From the NCBI GenBank assembly GCA_046331625.1, contig JAXLQL010000001.1, positions 248,001-312,000 on the forward strand: a DNA stretch of 64,000 nt, written 5' to 3'. Made by a program: the position numbers and the translations under genes. Position 1 is the first letter of the stretch. The number at the start of each line of letters is the position of its first letter. This DNA is from JAXLQL01 sp046331625 (GTDB lineage: Bacteria > Acidobacteriota > Terriglobia > Bryobacterales > Bryobacteraceae). Shown here piece by piece: positions 1 through 8,623 of the stretch. The notes beneath the pieces are model-generated. The model saw only the letters and a program-made list of their open reading frames with translations, was not told where the DNA came from and did no database searches.

Positions 1-2
1 TG

Positions 3-2219
3 ACCGGCGTGGGCGCGGGCGTGGGTGCGCTGCTTATGGTATTGGTCCCGGCTGAGCCCGGCGCGCTGCTGTATCGCGTGCAGCAGCCGCTCCGCGTGGC
101 CTTCGATCGCATCTTCTCGCGAGGCTCATTCCAGACACGCGAGTTCTACACGAGCGTGGTGGTCGGCGTGGCGATGGCGGCGGGGCATCTGGCGTTCGTG
201 GTGGCGTTCTACTTGCTCGGACAGAAGTGGGGCGTGTGGAGTCCGCAAGACGTGGAGTACTCGAACGCGCTCTCATCGTTCCTTCCGTGGCTGTTCCCGT
301 TCACCATGTCGCTGCAGGCGGCGACGATGGAAGAGTTCTGGTTTCGCCTCATCGGCGTGGGATTGCTGAAGCGCTGGACGGGCTCCACGTGGATCGCCGT
401 CATCGTGCCTGCGTTCGTGTGGGGCTTTCTGCATGCCAACTATCCGCAGCAGCCGGCTTGGATCCGCGGCGTTGAGGTGGGGCTGATCGGCGTGGTGGCG
501 GGCGTGGTGTTCTTGCGCTTCGGCATCGTGGCGACGCTCGTGTGGCACTACACAGTAGATGCGACGCTGTTCAGCACGTTCTTGCTCGCCGAGCCGCATT
601 GGTATCCGCGCGTGACGGGCGCGATGATCAGCGGACTGGCGCTCTTCCCGCTAGCCTGGGGCTTGCTGCGCGCTCGCGGAGCGGGTGGGTTCCTGGCGGA
701 TCCGGTGTTGTTGAATAGCGCCGTGGCCGAGCCCGAGCGTCCGCCACTGCCCACCGCTGTGGCAGCGCTGGATCCTTCGCCGCCGCGACTGAGTCCGATG
801 CTGCTCTACATTGCGGCGGGCATCGCACTGGCGGCGGGACTGTTGCTGAAGCCCACGTCGTTCGGCGACTTCGTGAAGGTGCCGATGCCGCGCACAGAGG
901 CGATCGCCATTGCAGGCGAGCCCAAGGATCCGGAGAAGGCAGTAGCTGACTTCGCTGAGAACCTCGACATGCGCACCTTCGAGTATCTGCGACGGCAGGT
1001 GGGTCGCGACGAAGCACAGAGGTTGGTGCGCGAATTCACGTGGACCGGCATTTGGCGCATCCGCTACTTCAAGCCGCTTCAAAAGGAAGAGCGCTACGTG
1101 TACGTGGACTCGACACGCAAGGTCCGGCGGATCGATTGGACGCTGGACGAGAAGGCTCCCGGCGCGCAGTTGCCCAAGGCGGACGCGCTCGCCTTAGCGC
1201 AGCAGTATTTGCGCGAGCAAGGGGCCCCGCTCGACTCGCTGGAGCTCGTCGACTCATCGGAAGAGAAGCGCGATGCGCGCGTCGACCATCAGTTCGAATG
1301 GCGCGACAAGCGATTTCGAGTGGGCGAAGCGCAAGCTCGCGTGTCACTCGACATACTGGGCGACAAGCCGAGCGAGTATCGCCGCTACATCAAGCTTCCC
1401 GAGGCGTGGCTGCGCGAATTCGGACGCACGCGTATCACCCGGTACCTGGCCCCGGGCATCTATGGCGGCATTTTCGTGATGGCGCTGGTGGGCTTCTTGC
1501 GGCTGTTGCCGCGCGCTCCCATCCGGTGGCGCGGGTGTGCGATGTTCGCGGCGGCGTTGGTGGCTTTGTATGCGCTGAGCTCGCTGAATCAGGTCCCGGG
1601 ATTCTACGGCCAGTACGATACGACGCAGCCGCTCGGCGACTATCACACCACACGGGCGTTGGCATTGGCTGGATGGGGCGTGATGCTCGCGGTGATGGCA
1701 GTGGCCGGAGCGGCGGCGTTCGAGGTGTTCTTGTGGGCCGTGCAGGGCGTGCGCAAGCTGCGGCCGGTGTCGCCAACGGTGGTGGTGGCCTTGATGGCGC
1801 TGCTGTGGGGCGGATCGCGTGTGCTCGGCTGGATCAATATGCGTGTGCCGGGCGACCGCTACGGCCTGCCGATGTGGAACGCGCCCGATGTGGAAAGCGC
1901 GTGGCCGTGGCTGAGCGCGGTTATCTCGTCTATATCGGGCGGGCTGGGAGGGGCGGTGGGTGTGGGCCTGCTGATCGCGGCGTTCCTGGTGCTGATTCAT
2001 CCGGAGCGGCGGTGGTGGTACTTGGGAGCGGTGGCGGTGATCGGCGCGTTGGGCAATGCGGCCTCGGTGGGCGAGTTCGCCTACAGCCTCGTTTCCACGC
2101 TCGCGATCGTGGCCTTGCTGCGGGTGGGGGTGCTGACCTGCGGCGAGTGCGTGAAGTCGGTAGCGGTAGCGCTGGTGTTGGCGCAGGTGATCCGGGGTTT
2201 GGTGCACCTTTGGCAGTGA
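3..2219 (+). CDS. CPBP family intramembrane metalloprotease, 5' end cut by the window edge
   Basis: Membrane protein with an N-terminal CPBP (CAAX protease/bacteriocin-processing, Abi) domain. Counting from the GTG at 9, the glutamate pair and arginine of the EExxxR motif are at about residues 108-113 (MEEFWFR). The FxxxH motif histidine is near residue 142 (FVWGFLHAN), and a third helix carries WHYTVDA. Family members cleave within the membrane using these Glu/His residues. The protein is unusually long: after the protease core there is a soluble stretch (about residues 290-470), then about seven more hydrophobic segments to the C-terminus. The frame is open to the first base of the window, so the true start is upstream. 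The domain call is solid; the substrate is unknown. Confidence 0.8.
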   Translation, partial: TGVGAGVGALLMVLVPAEPGALLYRVQQPLRVAFDRIFSRGSFQTREFYTSVVVGVAMAAGHLAFVVAFYLLGQKWGVWSPQDVEYSNALSSFLPWLFPFTMSLQAATMEEFWFRLIGVGLLKRWTGSTWIAVIVPAFVWGFLHANYPQQPAWIRGVEVGLIGVVAGVVFLRFGIVATLVWHYTVDATLFSTFLLAEPHWYPRVTGAMISGLALFPLAWGLLRARGAGGFLADPVLLNSAVAEPERPPLPTAVAALDPSPPRLSPMLLYIAAGIALAAGLLLKPTSFGDFVKVPMPRTEAIAIAGEPKDPEKAVADFAENLDMRTFEYLRRQVGRDEAQRLVREFTWTGIWRIRYFKPLQKEERYVYVDSTRKVRRIDWTLDEKAPGAQLPKADALALAQQYLREQGAPLDSLELVDSSEEKRDARVDHQFEWRDKRFRVGEAQARVSLDILGDKPSEYRRYIKLPEAWLREFGRTRITRYLAPGIYGGIFVMALVGFLRLLPRAPIRWRGCAMFAAALVALYALSSLNQVPGFYGQYDTTQPLGDYHTTRALALAGWGVMLAVMAVAGAAAFEVFLWAVQGVRKLRPVSPTVVVALMALLWGGSRVLGWINMRVPGDRYGLPMWNAPDVESAWPWLSAVISSISGGLGGAVGVGLLIAAFLVLIHPERRWWYLGAVAVIGALGNAASVGEFAYSLVSTLAIVALLRVGVLTCGECVKSVAVALVLAQVIRGLVHLWQ

Positions 2220-2228
2220 CGCTCTGAG

Positions 2229-3092
2229 CTACTGCACGGTGACCACAAGCCTCGGACGAGACGTGAGCGCCTCCTCTCGAGCCAGCAGCCCGCGAGCAAC
2301 CAAGCGGTTCACGATCGTGTCGACGGCGCGGCCGAAGCGGCGCACGGCCGGTCCCGCCTCCTCGGCCCGGCGAACGATGACGTCGTTCGACAACTGGATC
2401 GGCATCCTGTCTGGTGGCGTGTCGAGCATCGTCGCGATGTATCCGAACGCATATTCATTCCGCGGAATGCGTCCGGACGATTGACAGCCTGGCAGTACGC
2501 GGCGCGCGTAGATCGGGTGCACCCCATCCGCGGCGATCTCGTCATCGGTTGCCCTGTCGATAACCAGTACGTAGAAATATGGCGGAGGAAAGCCGCCGGG
2601 CGGCGCCGGACCACCCGTGGAGAAGAGCATACCGCCGGCGATGCCAACCGAGGCGCCGTGATCTCCGACGCTCACCTTCACATCGAACACAATGCTTTTC
2701 AGGAGCGGCCCAACGATCTTCGGATACTTGCGGGCAGCGAGCACGTTGTGGATCGCGGCCCAACGGATGTCAGTCAGATGGCCGGTCGCGAGAAGATCGA
2801 ACAGCACGCCGCTCGACGAGGGATCGCGAGCGAGCAGGACAATCTTGCTGTCGAACATGTGGCTATCGAGCCGGCCGAGCCGCTCTTGCGGAACCACGGC
2901 TCCCGTGCGAATAAGCGCGTCCACAGCCGCACCGCGCACGCGTGGGTCCGGCGAATCGAGATAAGTCATCAGCTTCGCCGTATGCCCCGGCTGCCGTGCC
3001 TCCGCGATGCGATGTGCGTCCCAGGCTTGGTCGAGCGCAGGTTGCTGCGCGCACGCGACCCAGCAAACAGCGATTGCGCCGAGCGTCCTCAT
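2229..3092 (-). CDS. Secreted hypothetical protein with HEAT-like helical repeats
   Basis: 287 aa. It starts with a short signal sequence ending around Ala-Cys-Ala-Gln, which is not a clean lipobox. A helical part resembling HEAT repeats follows (SPDPRVRGAAVDALIRTG and a similar unit near residue 110). The C-terminal half is unrelated, with a Gly/Pro-rich loop near residue 160. No catalytic motif is visible and I do not recognise the family. It converges with the CPBP gene, with 9 bases between the stop codons, and is probably transcribed alone. Confidence 0.6.
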   Translation of the reverse strand: MRTLGAIAVCWVACAQQPALDQAWDAHRIAEARQPGHTAKLMTYLDSPDPRVRGAAVDALIRTGAVVPQERLGRLDSHMFDSKIVLLARDPSSSGVLFDLLATGHLTDIRWAAIHNVLAARKYPKIVGPLLKSIVFDVKVSVGDHGASVGIAGGMLFSTGGPAPPGGFPPPYFYVLVIDRATDDEIAADGVHPIYARRVLPGCQSSGRIPRNEYAFGYIATMLDTPPDRMPIQLSNDVIVRRAEEAGPAVRRFGRAVDTIVNRLVARGLLAREEALTSRPRLVVTVQ

Positions 3093-3220
3093 CTTGCTTC
3101 AGACACTGGAATCGGCGGAAAGGTTCCTCGGCGTTAACCTGTGATGCGGAAAGCGAGCGCCAGCCGGCGACAACCCGGCCGGAGCTCGCCTCCACTGAGA
3201 TGCAAGCCTGAGAAACGGCC

Positions 3221-4420
3221 TTACTTGGCGGTGACGCGCATCGAGATGCGGCGGTTCTTGGCGCGGCCCTCTTCAGTGGCGTTGTCGCCCACGGGGTGTT
3301 GATCGCCGTAACCTTCCGAAGTCAGCCGGGACGGCTCCACACCGAGCTTCACCAATTCGTCCATCACGTTCTTGGCGCGATCGGTGGAGAGCTTCATGTT
3401 GGCGGCCGGATCACCGGTGTTGTCGGTGTATCCGCCGATCTTGATGTTGACCTTGGGGAAAGCTTTGAGTACTTCGGAGATGTTCTTCAATTGCTCCTGG
3501 CTTTCCGGGCGCAGCGTGGCCGAGCCGGTGTCGAACAGGAGGCGGTCGAAGTCGAACCACGTGGTCTTGTCGACGACCTTGGTGGTGTCTTCGATGAAGT
3601 CAATGAGACGGTTTTCGACGCCGAGCTTGGGGATGCTCAGCTCGAAGCCGTTGGGCAGCTTGCGCTTGAAGAACTCGCCGAGCGCGGCCCACGCCGATTT
3701 CGCCGCGTCAGAGACCGCGGTGGTGGCGCTGGCGGCATGTTCGGTCGCGGTCTTGGCTGCTTCGTGCGCGGTTTCCTTGACGCTCGAACCCGTCCCCAGG
3801 TACCAGAACAGCGCCGCGACAAGCAATGCACCGATGGCCACGGGCCAGATCCAACCGCTGGACGAGGCTGCTTCCGGAGCGGCGGCCGCCATCGAAGGCA
3901 GGCCACCGATCAGGCTTCCGACGCCGGCGGGCAACAGCTTCTGCAAGCCCGATGCTTCGGAACTGAGCAAGCCGCCGAGCGCCGCGGCGCCAAGTCCGCC
4001 CGAGCTCACCCTTTGTCCGAGAACGCTCATCAACAACGGAGCGGCCATGCCGAGGAGGCTCGAGGCTGATCCAGACGAGAGTCCGGCGGCGCGCCCGATG
4101 GCGCTGGCGATACCGGATTGTTGGGAGCCGAACAGCATCGAGAGGAACTTCGAGGCCAGGTCCCCGCCGCCACCGCCGGTAGCCATCGAGGCCACGGTCG
4201 AGGCGATCGAGCCGTTACCGGGATTGCCCAACAGCCCGAGCACTTGGCCCATGAAACCGGTGTCGGTGGCCTTGCTGGCCAGTGCCGCCAACATGGTCGC
4301 CGAACCGCCCTCCAAACCGCTTCGAACGGAATCTTTCGATTCTCCCAGCTTTGAAGCAAGCGATCCCAGAGTTGCCGGATCGATCGCGCTCATCAACGTG
4401 TCGATTAACGAAGTAGACAT
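3221..4420 (-). CDS. DUF937-type N-terminus fused to an OmpA peptidoglycan-binding domain
   Basis: 399 aa. Residues 1-180 are Gly/Ala/Ser/Leu-rich helices of the DUF937 type. A single membrane helix lies at about 190-208, followed by an Ala-rich helical linker. The C-terminal OmpA domain (about 280-399) shows GGYTDNTGD, the STDRAKNV stretch, SEGYGDQHPVGDN and the NRRISMRV end, which are the usual peptidoglycan (diaminopimelate) contacts. The layout suggests a cell-wall tether. No cleavable signal peptide is seen; the membrane helix is internal. It lies alone on the minus strand with its own upstream region. Confidence 0.85.
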   Translation of the reverse strand: MSTSLIDTLMSAIDPATLGSLASKLGESKDSVRSGLEGGSATMLAALASKATDTGFMGQVLGLLGNPGNGSIASTVASMATGGGGGDLASKFLSMLFGSQQSGIASAIGRAAGLSSGSASSLLGMAAPLLMSVLGQRVSSGGLGAAALGGLLSSEASGLQKLLPAGVGSLIGGLPSMAAAAPEAASSSGWIWPVAIGALLVAALFWYLGTGSSVKETAHEAAKTATEHAASATTAVSDAAKSAWAALGEFFKRKLPNGFELSIPKLGVENRLIDFIEDTTKVVDKTTWFDFDRLLFDTGSATLRPESQEQLKNISEVLKAFPKVNIKIGGYTDNTGDPAANMKLSTDRAKNVMDELVKLGVEPSRLTSEGYGDQHPVGDNATEEGRAKNRRISMRVTAK

Positions 4421-4597
4421 CGTCTTCTCCTGTTTTCCTTTCTGTCACTCGGGGGAGCGCTCCATTAGAGCACAGTGCCTTGCCCTGTGACACATCGCGT
4501 ACCAGCGGGTATACTATGAGGCATCGTGCTGTTCCGCCGATATTGGGGTCTGCTGCTACTGGCCTTGATCGCCGGGCCCGCCCAGGGGCAAGGTTGA

Positions 4598-5575
4598 GTG
4601 GCTGCCAGACAAGGCGCGCCCGTGCTTGGCGTGCTCTGCGAACGTCCCAAAGATGGCAAGGCGCCCCACAAGCAGAAGTGGGAGCTGGGCATCGGATATC
4701 GCTACCTGCCTTCGTTCCGCCATTTCATCGGAACGGTGGAGCAGAAGGAACGCGAGACGCTCGGGACGCAAATCCGCAACAACATCCATCTGTTCGACGT
4801 GTCGATCAACTATCAGTTGAACAAGCGCTGGACCCTGATGGCGTCAATGCCCATGGTAAAGCAGTATCGGGACCAACTCTACGTGCCGCGCGGCGAGGTG
4901 AGCTACTTCAGCCAGGGTGACGCAACCGTAGGAGCGCGCGTGTGGCTGTTCCGGCCACCGACGGAATCGAGCCGCAACATCGGAGTGGGGTTCGCGCTGA
5001 AGGCACCCACTGGCCGGTACAACGCGATGTTCGCGGCGCTCGACCGCAATGGAAAGCCGATCCAGGCCACGGCCGATCAATCCGTGCAATCGGGCGATGG
5101 CGGTACCGGTTTCGCGCTGGACTTCAACGCCTACACGCCGTTCTGGAGCCGCAGTTGGGCTTACCTGCAAGGCGTCTACCTGTTCAATCCGCGGGACACC
5201 AACGGCGTCTCCACGTTCCGCACGCGGTCTGGTGAGACGGTGATGTCGGTGTCTGATCAATATTTGCTCCGGGGCGGGATCACGCGGCCGGTGCCGCGCA
5301 TGCGGCGGTTGGCATGGAGTATCGGGATGCGGTACGAGGGTGTTCCGGTGCGCGATTTGATCGGCGCCAGCAACGGTTTCCGCCGGCCTGGCTATGCTCT
5401 TTCGGTGGACCCGGGATTACTGGCGTCATGGCACGGGTATTCGTTCTCCGCGAATGCGCCTTGGGCGGTGCGGCGGAATCGCAAGCGCAGCGTGCCCGAC
5501 ATCGCCAACGGCACGCACGGCGATGCGGCGTTCGCTGACTACTCCGTGATGCTGGGAGTCTCGAAGCGGTTCTGA
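4598..5575 (+). CDS. Outer-membrane beta-barrel protein with a disrupted 5' end
   Basis: About 325 aa of amphipathic beta strands ending in Phe (SVMLGVSKRF), as expected for an outer-membrane barrel. Strand-like segments (ELGIGYRYLPS, VDLSIN-type, VGVGFALKAPTGRYN) resemble transporter-type barrels. GTG 4598 follows directly after an in-frame TGA (4595-4597). Upstream in the same frame, from GTG 4526, sits a clear signal peptide (LLLLALIAGPAQ), so export signal and barrel are split by the stop. A short stretch in the next frame (about 4590-4660) reads KVEWLPDKARPCLACS with a CxxC and looks more natural, which suggests two compensating single-base shifts. It may be a pseudogene or sequencing error. 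Confidence 0.6.
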   Translation: MAARQGAPVLGVLCERPKDGKAPHKQKWELGIGYRYLPSFRHFIGTVEQKERETLGTQIRNNIHLFDVSINYQLNKRWTLMASMPMVKQYRDQLYVPRGEVSYFSQGDATVGARVWLFRPPTESSRNIGVGFALKAPTGRYNAMFAALDRNGKPIQATADQSVQSGDGGTGFALDFNAYTPFWSRSWAYLQGVYLFNPRDTNGVSTFRTRSGETVMSVSDQYLLRGGITRPVPRMRRLAWSIGMRYEGVPVRDLIGASNGFRRPGYALSVDPGLLASWHGYSFSANAPWAVRRNRKRSVPDIANGTHGDAAFADYSVMLGVSKRF

Positions 5576-5588
5576 GACGCAGGCGCCG

Positions 5589-6188
5589 CTACATCTCGCG
5601 GCGGTTTTCGAGTGACTTGAGCATGGTCACTTCGTCGGCGAATTCGAGGTCGCTGCCGACAGGGATACCCATGGCGATGCGCGATACTTTGACGCCGAGC
5701 GGCTTGATGAGTCGCGACAGGTAGACGGCAGTCGCCTCGCCTTCGACGTTGGGGTTGGTGGCGAGGATGATCTCGTGTACGTCGCCGGCGCTGATGCGTT
5801 CCAGGAGGCCTTTGATCTTGAGCCGCTCCGGACCGATGCCGCGCAGGGGCGAAATGGCACCGTGAAGCACGTGGTACATGCCTTCGAATGTCCGTGTCGT
5901 TTCGACCGGGAGGATGTTGTGCGGCTCCTCGACGACGCAGATCACCGAGCGGTCCCGGGCCGGGTCGGCGCAATAGGGGCAGAGGTCGCCTTCGCTGATG
6001 TTGTTGCAGGCGGAGCAAAGGCGAAGGTTGTTCTTCACGTCGAGGATGGCTGAGGCGAAGCGCTCGGCGTCTTCCTGTGTGGCTCTCAGGACGTGGAACG
6101 CGAGGCGCTGCGCGGACTTCTGGCCGATGCCGGGCAGGCGCTTGAACTCGGTGATGAGGCGCGCGAGAGGTCCGGCGAAGTCAGTCAT
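5589..6188 (-). CDS. recR: Recombination mediator RecR
   Basis: 199 aa, the normal RecR length. The order is an N-terminal helix-hairpin-helix (RLPGIGQKSAQRLAFHVL), a C4 zinc finger (CSACNNISEGDLCPYC), a TOPRIM domain (ICVVEEPHNILPVE, then ILATNPNVEGEATA) and the C-terminal ALPVGSDLE-like wing (here GIPVGSDLEFADEVT). RecR works with RecO/RecF to load RecA on single-stranded gaps. It is the last gene of a dnaX-ebfC-recR set, a widely conserved order, and is separated from ebfC by a 167-base gap holding two copies of the palindromic repeat. Confidence 0.97.
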   Translation of the reverse strand: MTDFAGPLARLITEFKRLPGIGQKSAQRLAFHVLRATQEDAERFASAILDVKNNLRLCSACNNISEGDLCPYCADPARDRSVICVVEEPHNILPVETTRTFEGMYHVLHGAISPLRGIGPERLKIKGLLERISAGDVHEIILATNPNVEGEATAVYLSRLIKPLGVKVSRIAMGIPVGSDLEFADEVTMLKSLENRREM

Positions 6189-6227
6189 GGGATTGGTTGG
6201 GCTGACGGATGTGCGGAGCGGGCCTTA

Positions 6228-6315
6228 GCCTGCGCGGGACTTCAGTCCCGCATCGATTGGGCGTCAAGGACGGGCAGCGGGACTGGAGTCCCGCGCAGAC
6301 TGAAGTCTGCCCCAC
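6228..6315. repeat. Inverted pair of the dispersed palindromic repeat
   Basis: The core palindrome GCGGGACTTCAGTCCCGC at 6234-6251 is the reverse complement of the standard core. A forward copy at 6277-6294 (one base different, GGAGTCC) is followed by the second palindrome GCAGACTGAAGTCTGC at 6295-6310 and CCCAC. Two copies facing each other give a REPIN-like arrangement between ebfC and recR. The same element recurs near 42958, 49684, 53792 and 60764. Confidence 0.85.
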
Positions 6316-6355
6316 AGGTCTGAATGACAGCCCGCCAATGCCGGTCATGGGCGCA

Positions 6356-6664
6356 CTAGAAGAGGCCTTTGGGCAGCCCCATTCCACCGAGCATGCCGCT
6401 CATCTTCTTGCCGGCTTCTTCGTCCACCTTCTTCACGGCCTCATTGCATGCGGCCATCACCATATCCTGCAGCATTTCGACATCGCCGGCCGCTTCGGGA
6501 TCAATCTTCACGCCGAGCACGTTCTTCTGCCCGTCCATGCGCACGGCCACCATGCCGCCGCCGGCCGTGCCTTCCACGCGGATGGCCGCCACCTCGAGTT
6601 GCAGGCGCTCTTGCATTTGCTGGGCCTGCTTCATCATGTTTTGCATGTTGCCGGGCAGTTTCAT
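6356..6664 (-). CDS. ebfC: YbaB/EbfC family nucleoid-associated protein
   Basis: 102 aa, typical length. It has the N-terminal coiled helix (NMQNMMKQAQQMQERLQ), the central GTAGGGMVAVRMDGQKNVLGVKI strand region and the C-terminal helix ending in a Met/Gly-rich tail (KKMSGMLGGMGLP). Family members are small dimeric DNA-binding proteins often linked with dnaX and recR, as here. It starts 10 bases after the dnaX stop, so the two are co-transcribed. Confidence 0.95.
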   Translation of the reverse strand: MKLPGNMQNMMKQAQQMQERLQLEVAAIRVEGTAGGGMVAVRMDGQKNVLGVKIDPEAAGDVEMLQDMVMAACNEAVKKVDEEAGKKMSGMLGGMGLPKGLF

Positions 6665-6673
6665 GGGAGTGTC

Positions 6674-8341
6674 CTATTGTTCTTTCAAGTTTCGCACGGT
6701 GCGGACCTGCGATCCGGGAAAGGCTTGCTGGATCCGCTGGACCTCGGGGTTCGACAGGGCGCGTTGGGTAGCTTCGTCCTCCACCGGCTCAGCGGCGCTT
6801 GCGGACGTGGGTTTGGATGCAGCACTCGAAGCTCCCTCACCGGCGACGAACGTCACCTTGAGCGGTTTTCCGGCCACCTTGGCGACCGCTGCCTTCAGCC
6901 CTGCGTCTCGAAATGAGAGGGTATACTCGCGCGGTCCGGTGAATCGAATTTCGCCGGGTAGCTCGGTGACTTCGGAGTGCTCCACGGCATCGGCCAGAAT
7001 GGGTCCTGAGGTTTCGGTGAGGTGCTCGATGAGCCGATCCTTGAAGCTTCCCGAACCCGCCGGCCTAGGCGCCGAGGGCGGAGGCGTTGGGGGGGGCGGC
7101 TGCGAAGGTGGGGCCGGAACTGCGGAACGAACCGGTGGCGGATTGAAGTTCCTGGGGGGAGCCGAAGAAGGTGGCGCGGACGGCGGCGGCGTAGGAGCGG
7201 CCGGTGCAGGTCCAAGCCCAGCAAGCGCCTCTTCCAGCTTCACCAGCCGGCCCGCGTGGATCAGCCGCAGTAGTCCGATTTCGAGATGCAACCGGGGCTG
7301 GAGCGAATACTGCAGATCGCGATAGAGCTCGAGCGTAATATTCAAGTAACGGGTGAGATCCTCTTCGGAAAACCCTTGGGCCGCCGAGCCGAGCCGATCC
7401 TGCTCCGCATCAGACGCGGCGATGAGGCGGCTGCCCGAGCCGACCAGCTTGGCCACCAACAGGTTCCGGAAATAGCGCGACAACTCCCGGCAGAAATGTT
7501 GCAGGTTGCGGCCGTTGCTCTCGAGCTGCTCCACGATCTCGAGCATGCGCTTGGAGTCGCCAGACGTTAGAGCCGCGCTCACCTCGCCCATCGAATCGAG
7601 CGAGAACAAGCCGAGCAGATCGCGGACCTCCTGCTCCTTCAGGTCCGTCCCGCAGGAGGCGATGCACTGGTCGAGCGCGGAGAGCGAATCGCGAACCGAC
7701 CCTTCGCCACACTGCGCGATCACGCCCAGCGCTTCAGGCGTAGCGGTGATCCCTTCCTGCGTGCAGATCCACTGCATGCGGCCCACCAGGTCAGGAAACG
7801 CGACCGAGCGGAAGCTGAACTGCTGGCAACGCGAGGCGATGGTGGTGGGGAACTTGTGCGCCTCGGTGGTGCAGAGGATGAACACCACCCACTCGGGCGG
7901 CTCTTCCAGCGTCTTGAGCAGCGCGTTGAAGGCGTCGGTGGTGATCTGATGCGCCTCGTCGATGATGAAGACCTTGTAGCGGTCGCGCGCGGGGCGGAAT
8001 CGGACATTCTCGCGCAGTTCGCGCATTTCGTTGATGCCGCGATTGGATGCCGCGTCGATTTCGATGACGTCAATGGCGTTGCCGGCGGCGATCTCGGTGC
8101 AGGCCGAGCACTTCATGCAGGGCTCGGCGGTGGGTCCGGTTTCGCAGTTGAGGCAGCGCGCCATGATGCGCGCCACGGTGGTCTTGCCGGTTCCGCGCTG
8201 GCCCGAGAAAATGTAGCCGTGCGCGATGCGCCCTTGCGAGATGGCGTTGTTGAGCGTGGTGCGGACGTGCTCCTGGCCCACCAACTCGGAAAACGTCTGA
8301 GGACGATACTTGCGAGCGATGACCTGGTATGGCTTGGACAC
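6674..8341 (-). CDS. dnaX: DNA polymerase III subunit gamma/tau
   Basis: 555 aa. The AAA+ clamp-loader domain has Walker A GQRGTGKTT, a zinc module (CLNC...CMKCSAC), Walker B VFIIDEAHQ and a sensor-like GEGSVRDSLSALDQ segment. Domain III follows, then a long Pro/Ala-rich linker (about residues 375-435) and a small C-terminal tau-like domain. It loads the beta clamp during replication. I saw no A-rich slippery stretch that would suggest programmed frameshifting to make gamma. The start ATG is 18 bases downstream of the SRP RNA 3' end, so it may share the SRP RNA transcript. Confidence 0.97.
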   Translation of the reverse strand: MSKPYQVIARKYRPQTFSELVGQEHVRTTLNNAISQGRIAHGYIFSGQRGTGKTTVARIMARCLNCETGPTAEPCMKCSACTEIAAGNAIDVIEIDAASNRGINEMRELRENVRFRPARDRYKVFIIDEAHQITTDAFNALLKTLEEPPEWVVFILCTTEAHKFPTTIASRCQQFSFRSVAFPDLVGRMQWICTQEGITATPEALGVIAQCGEGSVRDSLSALDQCIASCGTDLKEQEVRDLLGLFSLDSMGEVSAALTSGDSKRMLEIVEQLESNGRNLQHFCRELSRYFRNLLVAKLVGSGSRLIAASDAEQDRLGSAAQGFSEEDLTRYLNITLELYRDLQYSLQPRLHLEIGLLRLIHAGRLVKLEEALAGLGPAPAAPTPPPSAPPSSAPPRNFNPPPVRSAVPAPPSQPPPPTPPPSAPRPAGSGSFKDRLIEHLTETSGPILADAVEHSEVTELPGEIRFTGPREYTLSFRDAGLKAAVAKVAGKPLKVTFVAGEGASSAASKPTSASAAEPVEDEATQRALSNPEVQRIQQAFPGSQVRTVRNLKEQ

Positions 8342-8359
8342 GTTACGAGGCGTGAGATT

Positions 8360-8466
8360 GCCAGGCCCCGGGTGATCCGCGGCACACGAGCTAAACTACT
8401 ACCGTTGCTTCCTTCCGGACCTGGCGGGGTTCGCAGCCGCCCATTGCACGGAGCCCGGAACCTGAC
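8360..8466 (-). ncRNA. ffs: Signal recognition particle RNA, small bacterial type (4.5S-like)
   Basis: On the minus strand the conserved domain IV reads CCAGGTCCGGAAGGAAGCA, containing the GGAA tetraloop and the symmetric and asymmetric internal loops that bind Ffh. The first 13 bases (complement of 8454-8466) pair with the last 13 (complement of 8360-8372) through Watson-Crick and G-U pairs, giving a 107-nt single hairpin. It sits just upstream of dnaX, a common location for this gene. Confidence 0.93.
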
Positions 8467-8623
8467 AATTGACTAGGGTAACACGGACTTGCTCGTGTGC
8501 TGGAGTCTCGGAAAGGCTGCCCTGCCGCTGGTCCTTCGGCAAGGGGCGTGAGCAGCGAGAAGATCGGATGGGCTGACCGGCGCGACTCGGCAACAACCCC
8601 TCCCTGGCTATCATCGTTAGGAC

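Noticed and set aside
1344..2207. 287-residue minus-strand open frame opposite the CPBP gene
   Set aside because: Antisense shadow with Arg/His/Gln bias typical of high-GC DNA.
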